Below, in pieces: positions 52,966 to 61,609 of a stretch of 64,000 nucleotides of DNA. A program made the translations under genes and the position numbers. The notes below the pieces were generated by a model. It saw only the letters and a program-made list of their open reading frames with translations, had not been told where the DNA came from and did no database searches. Each line of letters starts with the position of its first letter. Positions within the stretch are counted from its first letter, which is position 1. This DNA is from Buttiauxella gaviniae (GTDB lineage: Bacteria > Pseudomonadota > Gammaproteobacteria > Enterobacterales > Enterobacteriaceae), in the NCBI RefSeq assembly GCF_040786275.1, contig NZ_JBFMVT010000002.1, positions 1,922,001-1,986,000 of the forward strand, in the 5' to 3' direction.

Positions 52966-53784
52966 ATGTTTAAAATATCAGTTTGTCTACTTACTTATAA
53001 TTCTGAGCGATTGCTACATGAGGTTTTAACGCCATTATTAAAAGTTGCCGATGAGTTTATCATTGTCGATTCAGGGAGTGTCGATAACACTATTAATATT
53101 TGTCGAAATTATCAAATCGAACCAATATATCATTCATTCAAATCACACGGTCAACAGATGAATGTCGCTATCGATCTCGCACACAATGACTGGGTGCTAT
53201 GTATGGACAGCGATGAGATTTTAGATGAAGAAACCGTCGCGTTTATTCTGGCTTTGAAGGCAGGTGAGGATCCGGGATGTGAGCGCGCATGGCGCTTATC
53301 TCGCTACTGGTTTGTTCTGGGGGAGCAGGTGAGAACCATCTATCCTGTTTCGTCGCCGGATTTCCCTGTCAGATTATTCCATCGTAAACAAACCCGTTTT
53401 AACGATCGCCCGGTGGACGATCAAGCCGTTGGTCATGGATACAGTTCAATTATTCCTGGATTTGTTCGACATGATACATTCTATAACCTTCATGAAGTGT
53501 TTAATAAACTTAATAGCTATACCACCCGTCTTGTTCTAAATAAGCCAATAAAAGCTTCTCTATTACGGGGCTTCGTTAGTGCAATAGGGGCTTTTTTCAA
53601 ATGGTATTTATTTAGCGGAGCGTGGAGAAAAGGACGAGTGGGATTAGTGACAGGTTTATATGCTACGTTCTATAGCTTTCTTAAATATTTCAAAGCCTGG
53701 TATTTGAAAGGGAAATTAAACAACAAAATGCGCAAAGAAAGTCATTCGAAGACTTCCTCTGCGCGTTTGGAGCGTCAGGACTGA
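52966..53784 (+). CDS. GT2-family glycosyltransferase, WaaE/KdtX-like
   Basis: A 272-residue GT2 enzyme related in layout to WaaE: MFKISVCLLTYNSERLLHEV, IIVDSGSVDNT, then HGQQMNVAIDLAHNDWVLCM with MDSDEIL (DxD), and SPDFPVRLFHRKQTRFNDRP. The C-terminal part is basic with hydrophobic helices (RGFVSAIGAFFKWYLFSGAW), suggesting membrane association. It is divergent from the GT4 gene; the 196-base gap (52770-52965) is AT-rich near the start and must hold both promoters. Its 3' end overlaps convergent yibQ by ten bases. Acceptor unknown; a second WaaE-type enzyme for the core is plausible. Confidence 0.72.
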   Translation: MFKISVCLLTYNSERLLHEVLTPLLKVADEFIIVDSGSVDNTINICRNYQIEPIYHSFKSHGQQMNVAIDLAHNDWVLCMDSDEILDEETVAFILALKAGEDPGCERAWRLSRYWFVLGEQVRTIYPVSSPDFPVRLFHRKQTRFNDRPVDDQAVGHGYSSIIPGFVRHDTFYNLHEVFNKLNSYTTRLVLNKPIKASLLRGFVSAIGAFFKWYLFSGAWRKGRVGLVTGLYATFYSFLKYFKAWYLKGKLNNKMRKESHSKTSSARLERQD

Positions 53785-54734
53785 GGTGCGGCGGTATTTT
53801 TCCAGCCCTGCCATTGATGCTGCATATATTGCAATAGTTGGCTTTGGCTGATGCTTTCACTCAACACGGTAAAGAACGCTGTTGCGTAGACCGGTTGCAA
53901 TGGCTGCTTAGGTTTGCACAGGCTCACGCCCTTAAATGGATTACGCGGTTGTTCAACCGGCTTTCCCGGCACCACTGGACGTGTGTTATTTGGCCTTGAG
54001 GTATCGACTTGTGGCTCATTAAGCAAACTGCTTGGGCGCACCAGAGTAATATCCGAAGGCAAGTTGTACACCATTTGTTGCAGCACGCGCACAGTGGTTG
54101 GATGCGGATGACCGATGGCAATAGCTGAACCATTTCGGCGTGCCAACTCAACGGCACGATTAAACTGGAAACGGATATCGGCTTCGTTTTGCGTATCGTC
54201 GAGGAACACTTTACGTTTGATCACTTTGACGTTGGTTCCGGCAGCCGCACGCATCGACTGACTGTTCCCGATGGTCATACTATCAAGAAAATAGAGATTA
54301 TATTGCCCAAGCGACTGCATAACTTTTTGCATGCCAAACAGGCTGGATGTCATCGCGCTACCCATGTGGTTATTCAGCCCAACCGCATAAGGAACCTTGT
54401 TTACCGCATCGCGAATAATGCGTTCTATTTCGCCGCTGCTCATTTCCGGACGCAGCGTGTCTTTTTCCAGCGGTTGTTTGCTCAGCGGAGCCATCGGCAA
54501 GTGGATAAGCACTTCATGCCCGGCATTGTGTGCTTTGGTTGCCATTTCACGCGCATGGGGTGCGTTAGGTAGAACCGCTACAGAAATATTAGAAGGCAGG
54601 GCGATTACCTGATTTTCCTGGGAGGGGCGATAACCGAAGTCATCTATGACAATCGCCAGTTTTCCAGCGTAAACAGGCGTTATCAGCATGAGTGTGCTGA
54701 TAACGGAGAAAAACACACGACGGAATTGAAGCAA
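53775..54734 (-). CDS. yibQ: Divergent polysaccharide deacetylase family protein YibQ
   Basis: A 319-residue periplasmic protein with an N-terminal signal peptide (FFSVISTLMLITPVYAGK). The divergent polysaccharide deacetylase (DUF610) fold shows KLAIVIDDFGYRP (Asp pair), NHMGSAMTS (metal-site His) and IAIGHPHPTTVRVL. Function is unconfirmed; the constant position beside envC suggests peptidoglycan-related work at the septum. The start is three bases after envC, so they are co-transcribed in gpmI-envC-yibQ. Confidence 0.93.
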   Translation of the reverse strand: MLQFRRVFFSVISTLMLITPVYAGKLAIVIDDFGYRPSQENQVIALPSNISVAVLPNAPHAREMATKAHNAGHEVLIHLPMAPLSKQPLEKDTLRPEMSSGEIERIIRDAVNKVPYAVGLNNHMGSAMTSSLFGMQKVMQSLGQYNLYFLDSMTIGNSQSMRAAAGTNVKVIKRKVFLDDTQNEADIRFQFNRAVELARRNGSAIAIGHPHPTTVRVLQQMVYNLPSDITLVRPSSLLNEPQVDTSRPNNTRPVVPGKPVEQPRNPFKGVSLCKPKQPLQPVYATAFFTVLSESISQSQLLQYMQHQWQGWKNTAAPQS

Positions 54735-54737
54735 AAC

Positions 54738-56021
54738 TTATCTTCCCAACCACGGTTGTGGATTGACTGCCTGGCCCTGGCGGCGAATTTCAAAATAAAG
54801 TGACGGGCGGCCCTGACCACCACTGTTGCCCACCAGTGCAATTGCCTGGCCGGCGCGAACTTGTGTTCCAACATTAACCAGCGCGCTTTGGTTGTAACCG
54901 TACAAACTCATATCGCCCTTGCCGTGTTCAACCACAACCACCAGGCCGTAACCTTGCAACCAATCGGCGAGAATGACGCGGCCATCTGCAATAGCTTTAA
55001 CTTCAGTACCTTCGCCGGCGGCGATAACAATCCCTTTCCAACGTAGCTCACCCTGGAGCTGTTCGCCATAGCGATGCAAGATTGAACCGCGTACCGGCCA
55101 GAATGCTTGCCCGCGTGGTGAGCCGAGACCACCCGTGCGTGACATCAGTGAGCGTTCGCTTTCTGTCGGTTTGTAGGTACTGCCTTTGCTGGTTGCTTCT
55201 TGTTGGCGGGCGCGAACTTTTTCTGCTTCACGCGCTTCTTTATCGGCACGTGCTTTGGCGGCCGCTTCTGCTCGGGCAAGCTGATCGCGCAGACGTGATT
55301 CGTTCTGGCGCATCTCGCTGAGCTTTTGCTGATCCTGCTGCAAAGAAGATTCAAGAGTGGACAGCGTTTTCTTACGTTCGTTACGCGCACTTTCAAGCTT
55401 AGTTTGCTGGGCCTGTTGCTCGTAAAGTAGCGTTTGTTGTTCGGACTGCTTGGACTCGAGGCTCTCTTTTTGCTCCGCAACTTCCGCTTTAGTTTGTTTT
55501 AACTGTTCGATAGTTTCCTGACGCGCGGCGTTCAGATAGCCAAAGTAAGCCTGCAGGCGTTGCCCGCGCTGGCTCTCTTCACCGCTTAATATCAGTTGAA
55601 TCCCAGTATGTTGACCCTGGCGGAAAGAGGCGTCGAGTTGAGCGGCCAGATTGCGTTCCTGCGATGCCTGCTGTTGTTGCAGTTTCGCGAGGGAAGCATT
55701 CATAGCGTCAATTTGTTTGTTGAGTTCGGCAAGCGTGTTTTGCGTTTCGCGCAGCTTGCGGCTGGCTTCAGCAATGACTTTTTCTTGTGCCTGGAGTTGA
55801 GCGAGTAAGGTCGCTCGCTGCTGCTGCTGCTGACGGACCGCTCGCTCTTTCGTTGCAATATCCTGTTGGATAGATTTCAACGCAGCGCGATCGTCGGCAT
55901 GGCTGATCAAAGGGCATAACAATACGCCAGCGCTTAACACGCTGGCGTAAATCATAGGCCTGACTGAAAACGGTTTCGATTTCACGGCCCATGTTATTGA
56001 AAAAATCGCCTTTCCCCTCAT
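54738..56021 (-). CDS. envC: Murein hydrolase activator EnvC
   Basis: Periplasmic septal protein that, with FtsEX, activates amidases AmiA and AmiB. Signal peptide (IYASVLSAGVLLCPLISHA), a long coiled coil (about 40-270), and a C-terminal degenerate LytM domain (GMVI-type ELRWKGIVIAAGEGTEVKAI ... VVVVEHGKGDMSLY) are seen. The LytM catalytic metal ligands are missing, as in E. coli EnvC, matching its role as activator rather than enzyme. The start is unclear: ATG 56021 lacks a good ribosome-binding site and gives 427 residues, while GTG 55985 lies close to the E. coli start. It begins nine bases after gpmI. Confidence 0.93.
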   Translation of the reverse strand: MRGKAIFSITWAVKSKPFSVRPMIYASVLSAGVLLCPLISHADDRAALKSIQQDIATKERAVRQQQQQRATLLAQLQAQEKVIAEASRKLRETQNTLAELNKQIDAMNASLAKLQQQQASQERNLAAQLDASFRQGQHTGIQLILSGEESQRGQRLQAYFGYLNAARQETIEQLKQTKAEVAEQKESLESKQSEQQTLLYEQQAQQTKLESARNERKKTLSTLESSLQQDQQKLSEMRQNESRLRDQLARAEAAAKARADKEAREAEKVRARQQEATSKGSTYKPTESERSLMSRTGGLGSPRGQAFWPVRGSILHRYGEQLQGELRWKGIVIAAGEGTEVKAIADGRVILADWLQGYGLVVVVEHGKGDMSLYGYNQSALVNVGTQVRAGQAIALVGNSGGQGRPSLYFEIRRQGQAVNPQPWLGR

Positions 56022-56030
56022 GGGGAGGGA

Positions 56031-57578
56031 TTATTCCACGATGAACAGCGGCTTGCCAGTCATCTCTTGCGGGATTTCCATCCCCATCAGGCTCAACATG
56101 GTCGGCGCGATATCAGAAAGCTTGCCGCCTTCTACCGCTTTCACGCCACGGGAGCCCACATAAATCAGTGGAACAGGCAGGCTGGTGTGCGCGGTGTGCG
56201 CCTGGCCAGTTGCCGGATCGGCCATTTGTTCTGCGTTGCCGTGGTCAGCGGTGATAAGCAGTTGCCCGCCAATATTTTCAACCGCAGAAACAACCTGAGC
56301 GATGCAGCCGTCCAGTGCTTCAACCGCAGCGACAGCCGCTTCGTAAACACCGGTATGCCCAACCATGTCACCGTTTGGATAGTTACAAATGATGGTGTCA
56401 TATTTGCCGCTGTTGATGGCTGCAAGCAGTTTTTCGGTCAGTTCTACAGAACTCATTTCTGGCTGCAGATCGTAAGTGGCCACTTTCGGAGAGTTAATCA
56501 GAATGCGGTCTTCACCAGCAAATGGCTCTTCAACACCGCCGTTGTAGAAGAAGGTTACGTGCGCATATTTTTCAGTTTCGGAGATGCGTAACTGAGTTTT
56601 ATCGTGCTTCGCCATCCACTCACCGAAGGTGTTGGTCAGCGATGCTGGTGGATATGCGCATGCGGCTTTGATGTCTGCTGCGTATTCAGTCAGCATCACG
56701 AAATCGCCGAAGTTAACCACTTTCTTACGCGCAAAACCGTCGAAGTCGGCGTTAACAAAAGTACGGGTAATTTGACGCGCACGGTCAGCACGGAAGTTCA
56801 TGAAGATAAGCGCATCGCCGTCGTTCATGACCGCATCTGCTTCGCCTTCAGCGCGAATAACCGTTGGTTTAACGAATTCATCGTTTTCATCGCGAGCATA
56901 GGCTGCTTCCAGACCCGCAACGGCAGTTTCAGCCTGGAACTCGCCTTTAGCTTGAGTCAGCAGGTCGTAAGCCAGTTCTACGCGATCCCAACGGTTGTCG
57001 CGGTCCATAGCGTAGTAACGGCCAATCAGGGAAGCCACACGGCCTTTGCCCAGTGCGGCAAATTTGTCGGCAAATTTTTCCAGAGAGGATTTTGCGCTGC
57101 GTGGTGGAGTATCACGGCCATCCAGGAATGCATGCAGGTAGATGGCTTCTGCGCCACGTTCTGCTGCCAGTTCTATCATCGCCAGAATGTGTTCTTCATG
57201 GCTGTGAACGCCACCGGCTGATGCCAGACCCATGATGTGCACGGCTTTGCCCGCAGCAACCGCTTTATCTACCGCAGCAGTCAACGTTGGGTTAGCGAAG
57301 AAAGTACGTTCTTTAATTTCAACGTCCAGACGAGTCAGATCCTGATAAACAACACGGCCAGCGCCGAGGTTTACGTGACCTACTTCGGAGTTACCCATTT
57401 GGCCATCTGGCAGACCGACTTCCAGGCCGGATGCGTTGATTAAAGTGTGCGGACGCTGCGCCCACAGGCTATCCATAACCGGGGTTTTAGCATTCAGGAT
57501 AGCGTTATCCTGCTGCTCTTCGCGGTGGCCATAGCCATCCAGAATCACCAGAACCATAGGTTTTTTAGTAACTGACAT
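56031..57578 (-). CDS. gpmI: 2,3-bisphosphoglycerate-independent phosphoglycerate mutase
   Basis: Manganese-dependent interconversion of 3- and 2-phosphoglycerate in glycolysis. 515 residues (E. coli 514). Metal-site D14 (ILDGYGHRE), phosphoserine S64 ([12 protein letters not shown]), [11 protein letters not shown] and [10 protein letters not shown] are all present. It heads the gpmI-envC-yibQ operon and is divergent from yibN. Confidence 0.97.
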   Translation of the reverse strand: MSVTKKPMVLVILDGYGHREEQQDNAILNAKTPVMDSLWAQRPHTLINASGLEVGLPDGQMGNSEVGHVNLGAGRVVYQDLTRLDVEIKERTFFANPTLTAAVDKAVAAGKAVHIMGLASAGGVHSHEEHILAMIELAAERGAEAIYLHAFLDGRDTPPRSAKSSLEKFADKFAALGKGRVASLIGRYYAMDRDNRWDRVELAYDLLTQAKGEFQAETAVAGLEAAYARDENDEFVKPTVIRAEGEADAVMNDGDALIFMNFRADRARQITRTFVNADFDGFARKKVVNFGDFVMLTEYAADIKAACAYPPASLTNTFGEWMAKHDKTQLRISETEKYAHVTFFYNGGVEEPFAGEDRILINSPKVATYDLQPEMSSVELTEKLLAAINSGKYDTIICNYPNGDMVGHTGVYEAAVAAVEALDGCIAQVVSAVENIGGQLLITADHGNAEQMADPATGQAHTAHTSLPVPLIYVGSRGVKAVEGGKLSDIAPTMLSLMGMEIPQEMTGKPLFIVE

Positions 57579-57821
57579 TGCGACAACCTCTAAGTCAAAG
57601 ACAAAATTTGCGTAATTTTACTACAGGCCACGGGGTAAATAGCCGCAGAAGATCAAAGAAAGGGGTTGGATTGTGATCGGTTTTACACCGTTAAGGTAAT
57701 TTTTTTCGTAACACTCCGCAGAATCTACATTACCTCGCGCTGACTGGCTGTATTTGGCACAACGCAAATGTATACTCCTCACCTGTTTTTTCATATTACT
57801 CAGTCGGGAGTTACACCCCCC

Positions 57822-58253
57822 ATGCAAGAAATTATGCAATTCGTTGGTCGCCATCCCATACTTAGTTTGGCGTGGGTTGCCTTACTGGCCGCTGTACTTT
57901 TCATGACCTTTAAAGGTTTAACCTCTAAAGTTAAAGTCATCACTCGCGGCGAAGCGACACGTCTTATCAATAAAGAAGATGCCGTTGTCGTTGACGTGCG
58001 TTCACGCGATGACTTCCGTAAAGGCCATATTGCTAACTCATTGAATGTGTTGCCAGCTGATATTAAAAATGGCAATTTCGGTGAGTTAGAAAAACATAAA
58101 GCACAACCTGTGATCGTAGTTTGTGGCAATGGTGTTTCTTCTCAAGACTCAGCAGCGCTGCTGACAAAAGCAGGTTTCGAAAAAGTAACCTTGCTGAAGG
58201 AAGGGATTGCCGGCTGGAGTGGCGAAAACCTGCCGTTGGTTCGCGGTAAATAA
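57822..58253 (+). CDS. yibN: Rhodanese-like inner-membrane protein YibN
   Basis: A 143-residue protein with one N-terminal membrane span ([16 protein letters not shown]) and a cytoplasmic rhodanese domain ([20 protein letters not shown], then the active-site region [13 protein letters not shown]). C101 sits where catalytic rhodaneses have their sulphur-carrying cysteine. ATG 57822 ([13 protein letters not shown]) matches E. coli; the frame opens 18 codons earlier. E. coli YibN has been reported near the Sec/YidC machinery, and secB lies two genes downstream. It starts the yibN-grxC-secB-gpsA-cysE run. Confidence 0.93.
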   Translation: MQEIMQFVGRHPILSLAWVALLAAVLFMTFKGLTSKVKVITRGEATRLINKEDAVVVDVRSRDDFRKGHIANSLNVLPADIKNGNFGELEKHKAQPVIVVCGNGVSSQDSAALLTKAGFEKVTLLKEGIAGWSGENLPLVRGK

Positions 58254-58278
58254 ATCGATAAGCACATTGGGGAAGACC

Positions 58279-58530
58279 ATGGCGAATATTGAAATCTACA
58301 CAAAAGCAACCTGTCCGTTTTGCCACCGTGCAAAAGACCTGCTGCAAAGCAAAGGGGTCACGTTTCAGGAGTTGGCGATTGACGGTGATGCCGTTAAGCG
58401 TGAAGAGATGATTAAACGCAGTGGGCGAACCACCGTGCCGCAGATTTTTATTGACGCACAGCACATTGGTGGTTGCGATGACTTGTATGCACTCGACGCT
58501 CGTGGTGGACTCGATCCCCTGCTGCGCTAG
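58279..58530 (+). CDS. grxC: Glutaredoxin 3
   Basis: Small dithiol oxidoreductase using glutathione, 83 residues as in E. coli. The active site TCPFCHRAK gives C12 and C15; TVPQIFID contains the cis-proline and GGCDDLYALD the glutathione-binding end. It lies 25 bases after yibN with the binding site GGGGAAG upstream. Confidence 0.97.
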   Translation: MANIEIYTKATCPFCHRAKDLLQSKGVTFQELAIDGDAVKREEMIKRSGRTTVPQIFIDAQHIGGCDDLYALDARGGLDPLLR

Positions 58531-58590
58531 TGCAGTTCTATTGTCGCTTACTGCCGTTTAAGGACGTAATAATTTTTTAAGGGTTTTATA

Positions 58591-59058
58591 ATGTCAGAAC
58601 AAAACAACACAGAAATGGCTTTCCAGATTCAGCGTGTCTACACCAAGGACATCTCTTTCGAAGCGCCAAACGCACCGCACGTATTCCAGAAAGACTGGCA
58701 GCCAGAAGTTAAACTGGATCTTGATACGGCTTCCAGCCAACTGGCTGATGACGTTTATGAAGTTGTGTTGCGCGTAACGGTAACCGCAACACTGGGCGAA
58801 GACACTGCATTCCTGTGTGAAGTTCAGCAGGCGGGTATCTTCTCCATCGGTGGGATCGAAGGTCCGCAGATGGCACATTGCCTGGGTGCGTACTGCCCGA
58901 ACATTCTGTTCCCTTATGCACGTGAAGCAATCACTAGCCTGGTTTCTCGTGGTACCTTCCCGCAGCTGAACCTTGCACCGGTTAACTTCGATGCGCTGTT
59001 CATGAGCTATCTGCAACAGCAAAATGGCGAAGGTGCTGAAAACCATCAGGATGCCTGA
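58591..59058 (+). CDS. secB: Protein-export chaperone SecB
   Basis: Tetrameric cytosolic chaperone that keeps preproteins unfolded and hands them to SecA. 155 residues, the E. coli length. Family segments [20 protein letters not shown] and [18 protein letters not shown] are present, and an acidic tail follows. Its stop overlaps the gpsA start (TGATG), the usual enterobacterial arrangement. Confidence 0.98.
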   Translation: MSEQNNTEMAFQIQRVYTKDISFEAPNAPHVFQKDWQPEVKLDLDTASSQLADDVYEVVLRVTVTATLGEDTAFLCEVQQAGIFSIGGIEGPQMAHCLGAYCPNILFPYAREAITSLVSRGTFPQLNLAPVNFDALFMSYLQQQNGEGAENHQDA

Positions 59059-60077
59059 TGAACAGCTTTAATGCTTCAATGACTGTGATCGGTGCCGGCT
59101 CGTACGGCACCGCTCTTGCCATCACCCTGGCGCGTAATGGCCACCACGTTGTACTGTGGGGCCATGACCCTAAACACCTTGCTGTATTGCAAGCCGATCG
59201 CTGTAATACCGCATTTCTTCCTGACGTTCCTTTTCCTGACACTCTTCACCTCGAAAGCGATTTAGCGAAAGCGTTGGCTGCCAGCCGCAATATTCTGGTC
59301 GTGGTGCCTAGCCACGTCTTCGGTGAAGTGCTGCGCCAAATCAAACCGTTAATGCGCAAAGACGCTCGTATCGTCTGGGCGACAAAAGGTTTAGAGGCTG
59401 AAACCGGACGTTTGCTGCAAGACGTTGCTCGAGAAGCGTTAGGTGATGAAATTCCCCTGGCGGTAATTTCCGGTCCAACGTTTGCCAAAGAGTTGGCTGC
59501 GGGTTTGCCTACGGCAATCGCACTGGCGGCTACCGATGAAACCTTCGCGCAGGATCTCCAGCAATTGCTGCACTGCGGCAAAAGTTTCCGTGTTTATAGC
59601 AATCCAGATTTTATCGGCGTGCAATTAGGTGGTGCGGTGAAAAACGTGATTGCGATTGGTGCGGGGATGTCTGACGGCATTGGCTTTGGCGCAAATGCGC
59701 GTACGGCGTTGATCACCCGTGGCCTCGCGGAAATGACCCGCCTTGGCACCGCTTTGGGTGCCGATCCTGAAACCTTTATGGGAATGGCAGGCTTAGGCGA
59801 TCTGGTGCTGACGTGTACTGATAACCAGTCACGCAACCGCCGTTTCGGTATGGCGCTGGGGCAGGGTGCAGACGTTGATTCAGCCCAGCAGAAAATCGGT
59901 CAGGTGGTTGAAGGCTACCGCAATACGAAAGAAGTGCGGGAGCTGGCAGCGCGTTTTGGCGTTGAAATGCCAATAACCGAGGAAATTTATCAAGTATTAT
60001 ATTGTGGAAAAAACGCTCGAGAGGCAGCATTAACGTTGCTTGGTCGAACACGCAAGGATGAACGGAGCGGCAGCTAA
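59058..60077 (+). CDS. gpsA: Glycerol-3-phosphate dehydrogenase (NAD(P)+)
   Basis: Makes sn-glycerol-3-phosphate from dihydroxyacetone phosphate for phospholipid synthesis. 339 residues as in E. coli. Rossmann [10 protein letters not shown] (13-22), [16 protein letters not shown] and the catalytic-lysine region [17 protein letters not shown] are present. It is coupled to secB. Its stop codon touches the end of a short ERIC derivative that separates it from cysE. Confidence 0.97.
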   Translation: MNSFNASMTVIGAGSYGTALAITLARNGHHVVLWGHDPKHLAVLQADRCNTAFLPDVPFPDTLHLESDLAKALAASRNILVVVPSHVFGEVLRQIKPLMRKDARIVWATKGLEAETGRLLQDVAREALGDEIPLAVISGPTFAKELAAGLPTAIALAATDETFAQDLQQLLHCGKSFRVYSNPDFIGVQLGGAVKNVIAIGAGMSDGIGFGANARTALITRGLAEMTRLGTALGADPETFMGMAGLGDLVLTCTDNQSRNRRFGMALGQGADVDSAQQKIGQVVEGYRNTKEVRELAARFGVEMPITEEIYQVLYCGKNAREAALTLLGRTRKDERSGS

Positions 60078-60140
60078 TACCCGTCATACTTCAAGTTGTG
60101 GGGGGCTACACTTACCCACAACTCGAATTATTTTGGGTAT
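60077..60140. repeat. Internally deleted ERIC element (64 bases)
   Basis: Both ERIC ends are present (ATACCCGTCATACTTCAAG and CTCGAATTATTTTGGGTAT) but the centre is lost, leaving inverted arms around a short GTGGG ... CCCAC stem. It starts at the last base of the gpsA stop codon and lies about 90 bases before cysE. As RNA it would fold into one long hairpin between gpsA and cysE. Confidence 0.8.
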
Positions 60141-60228
60141 CGTTACGGATGATGGAACGACAAAACCGCGATAACTGAAGCGTTCCGGTACCTGGTGCCG
60201 GGCGCTGTTTTTCTGTCTGGAGAGAGCA

Positions 60229-61050
60229 ATGTCGTCTGAAGAACTGGATCTGGTGTGGAACAACATTAAAGCCGAAGCACGAGCGCTTGCCGATTGTGAA
60301 CCAATGTTGGCCAGTTTTTATCACGCAACTCTCCTCAAGCATGAAAACCTGGGTAGCGCGTTGAGTTATATGCTCGCCAACAAGCTTGCCTCCCCGATTA
60401 TGCCCGCTATCGCGATTCGTGAAGTTGTCGAAGAAGCTTATGCAGCAGAACCACAAATGATTGCCTCCGCCGCCTGTGATATCCAGGCTGTGCGCACGCG
60501 TGACCCGGCAGTCGATAAATATTCAACTCCACTGTTATATCTGAAAGGCTTTCATGCGCTGCAATCCTACCGAATCGGCCACTGGCTATGGAAAGAGGGC
60601 CGCCGGGCATTAGCCATTTTCCTGCAAAATCAGGTTTCTGTGTCATTTCAGGTCGATATCCATCCGGCCGCTAAAATTGGCTGTGGGATCATGCTCGATC
60701 ACGCCACCGGCATTGTGATCGGTGAAACGGCTATCGTAGAAAATGACGTATCGATTTTGCAGTCGGTCACGTTGGGCGGTACCGGTAAAACCAGCGGCGA
60801 TCGTCATCCTAAAATTCGTGAAGGCGTGATGATTGGTGCTGGGGCAAAAATACTTGGCAATATTGAAGTTGGGTGCGGGGCGAAAATTGGTGCAGGCTCG
60901 GTCGTGTTACAGCCAGTGCCGCCTCATACTACGGCGGCAGGCGTTCCGGCGCGGATTGTTGGCAGGCCTGAAAGCGATAAGCCTGCCATCGATATGGATC
61001 AGCACTTTAACGGTGCGAACAACGGCTTTGAGTACGGCGACGGAATCTAA
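60229..61050 (+). CDS. cysE: Serine acetyltransferase
   Basis: First step of cysteine synthesis: serine plus acetyl-CoA to O-acetylserine; feedback-inhibited by cysteine and bound by CysK. 273 residues as in E. coli. N-terminal helical domain, then the left-handed hexapeptide helix with catalytic [13 protein letters not shown] and [13 protein letters not shown], and the C-terminal tail ending in GDGI, whose final isoleucine inserts into CysK. ATG 60229 follows GGAGAG. It overlaps convergent trmL by four bases. Confidence 0.97.
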   Translation: MSSEELDLVWNNIKAEARALADCEPMLASFYHATLLKHENLGSALSYMLANKLASPIMPAIAIREVVEEAYAAEPQMIASAACDIQAVRTRDPAVDKYSTPLLYLKGFHALQSYRIGHWLWKEGRRALAIFLQNQVSVSFQVDIHPAAKIGCGIMLDHATGIVIGETAIVENDVSILQSVTLGGTGKTSGDRHPKIREGVMIGAGAKILGNIEVGCGAKIGAGSVVLQPVPPHTTAAGVPARIVGRPESDKPAIDMDQHFNGANNGFEYGDGI

Positions 61051-61520
61051 CTTCTCAGAACGGCGCCGGGATATCCAAGCTGGCGCCACGCTTCATACAC
61101 CACTACCGACACCGCGTTCGATAAATTCATACTGCGGCTGTCCGGCATCATCGGAATGCGGATTTTCTGCTCAGCAGGCAAAGCATCCAGAATAGTTGCA
61201 GGCAGGCCGCGTGTTTCCGGGCCAAACACCAAATAATCCCCATCCTGATAACTTACGGCGCTATGGGCTGGCGTTCCCTTAGTGGTGAGGGCGAACAGGC
61301 GCTGCGGGTTTTCTGCTTCCACAAAAGCGGCGTAGTCTTTATGGCGGTTAACGGCGGCGAACTCATGATAATCCAGCCCCGCGCGGCGCAGGCGCTTATC
61401 ATCCCATCCAAAACCCGTTGGTTCGATAATATGTAATCGGAAGCCAGTGTTGGCGCATAGACGGATGATATTCCCGGTATTCGGTGGGATTTCAGGTTCA
61501 AACAACACGATATTCAGCAT
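61047..61520 (-). CDS. trmL: tRNA (cytidine/uridine-34-2'-O)-methyltransferase TrmL
   Basis: SPOUT methyltransferase that modifies the ribose of the wobble base in tRNA-Leu. From ATG 61520 ([20 protein letters not shown]) the protein has 157 residues, the E. coli length; six upstream codons are not conserved. Knot motifs [10 protein letters not shown] and [19 protein letters not shown] are visible. It follows cpxA on the same strand after a terminator, an arrangement that differs from E. coli K-12. Confidence 0.96.
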   Translation of the reverse strand: MLNIVLFEPEIPPNTGNIIRLCANTGFRLHIIEPTGFGWDDKRLRRAGLDYHEFAAVNRHKDYAAFVEAENPQRLFALTTKGTPAHSAVSYQDGDYLVFGPETRGLPATILDALPAEQKIRIPMMPDSRSMNLSNAVSVVVYEAWRQLGYPGAVLRS

Positions 61521-61572
61521 ACGGCCCCCATAAGACAAGGCGCGCAGAATATCAATTTATCGTCAGAAGGAA

Positions 61573-61594
61573 AACAGGCCCCGAAGGGCCTGTT
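61573..61594 (-). terminator. Terminator after cpxA
   Basis: On the minus strand AACAGGCCC-TTCG-GGGCCTGTT is a perfect nine-base stem with a TTCG loop followed by TTCCTTCT. It separates the cpxRA transcript from trmL. Confidence 0.8.
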
Positions 61595-61609
61595 CTTTGC
61601 GATGAAAAA

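Noticed and set aside
54738-55100. EnvC as an active LytM peptidase
   Set aside because: The metal-binding His/Asp pattern of active LytM enzymes is not seen, matching the known activator role.
55985-56021. Frameshift making envC a pseudogene
   Set aside because: Only the extreme N-terminus is affected; signal peptide, coiled coil and LytM domain are intact and in frame, so an alternative start explains it.
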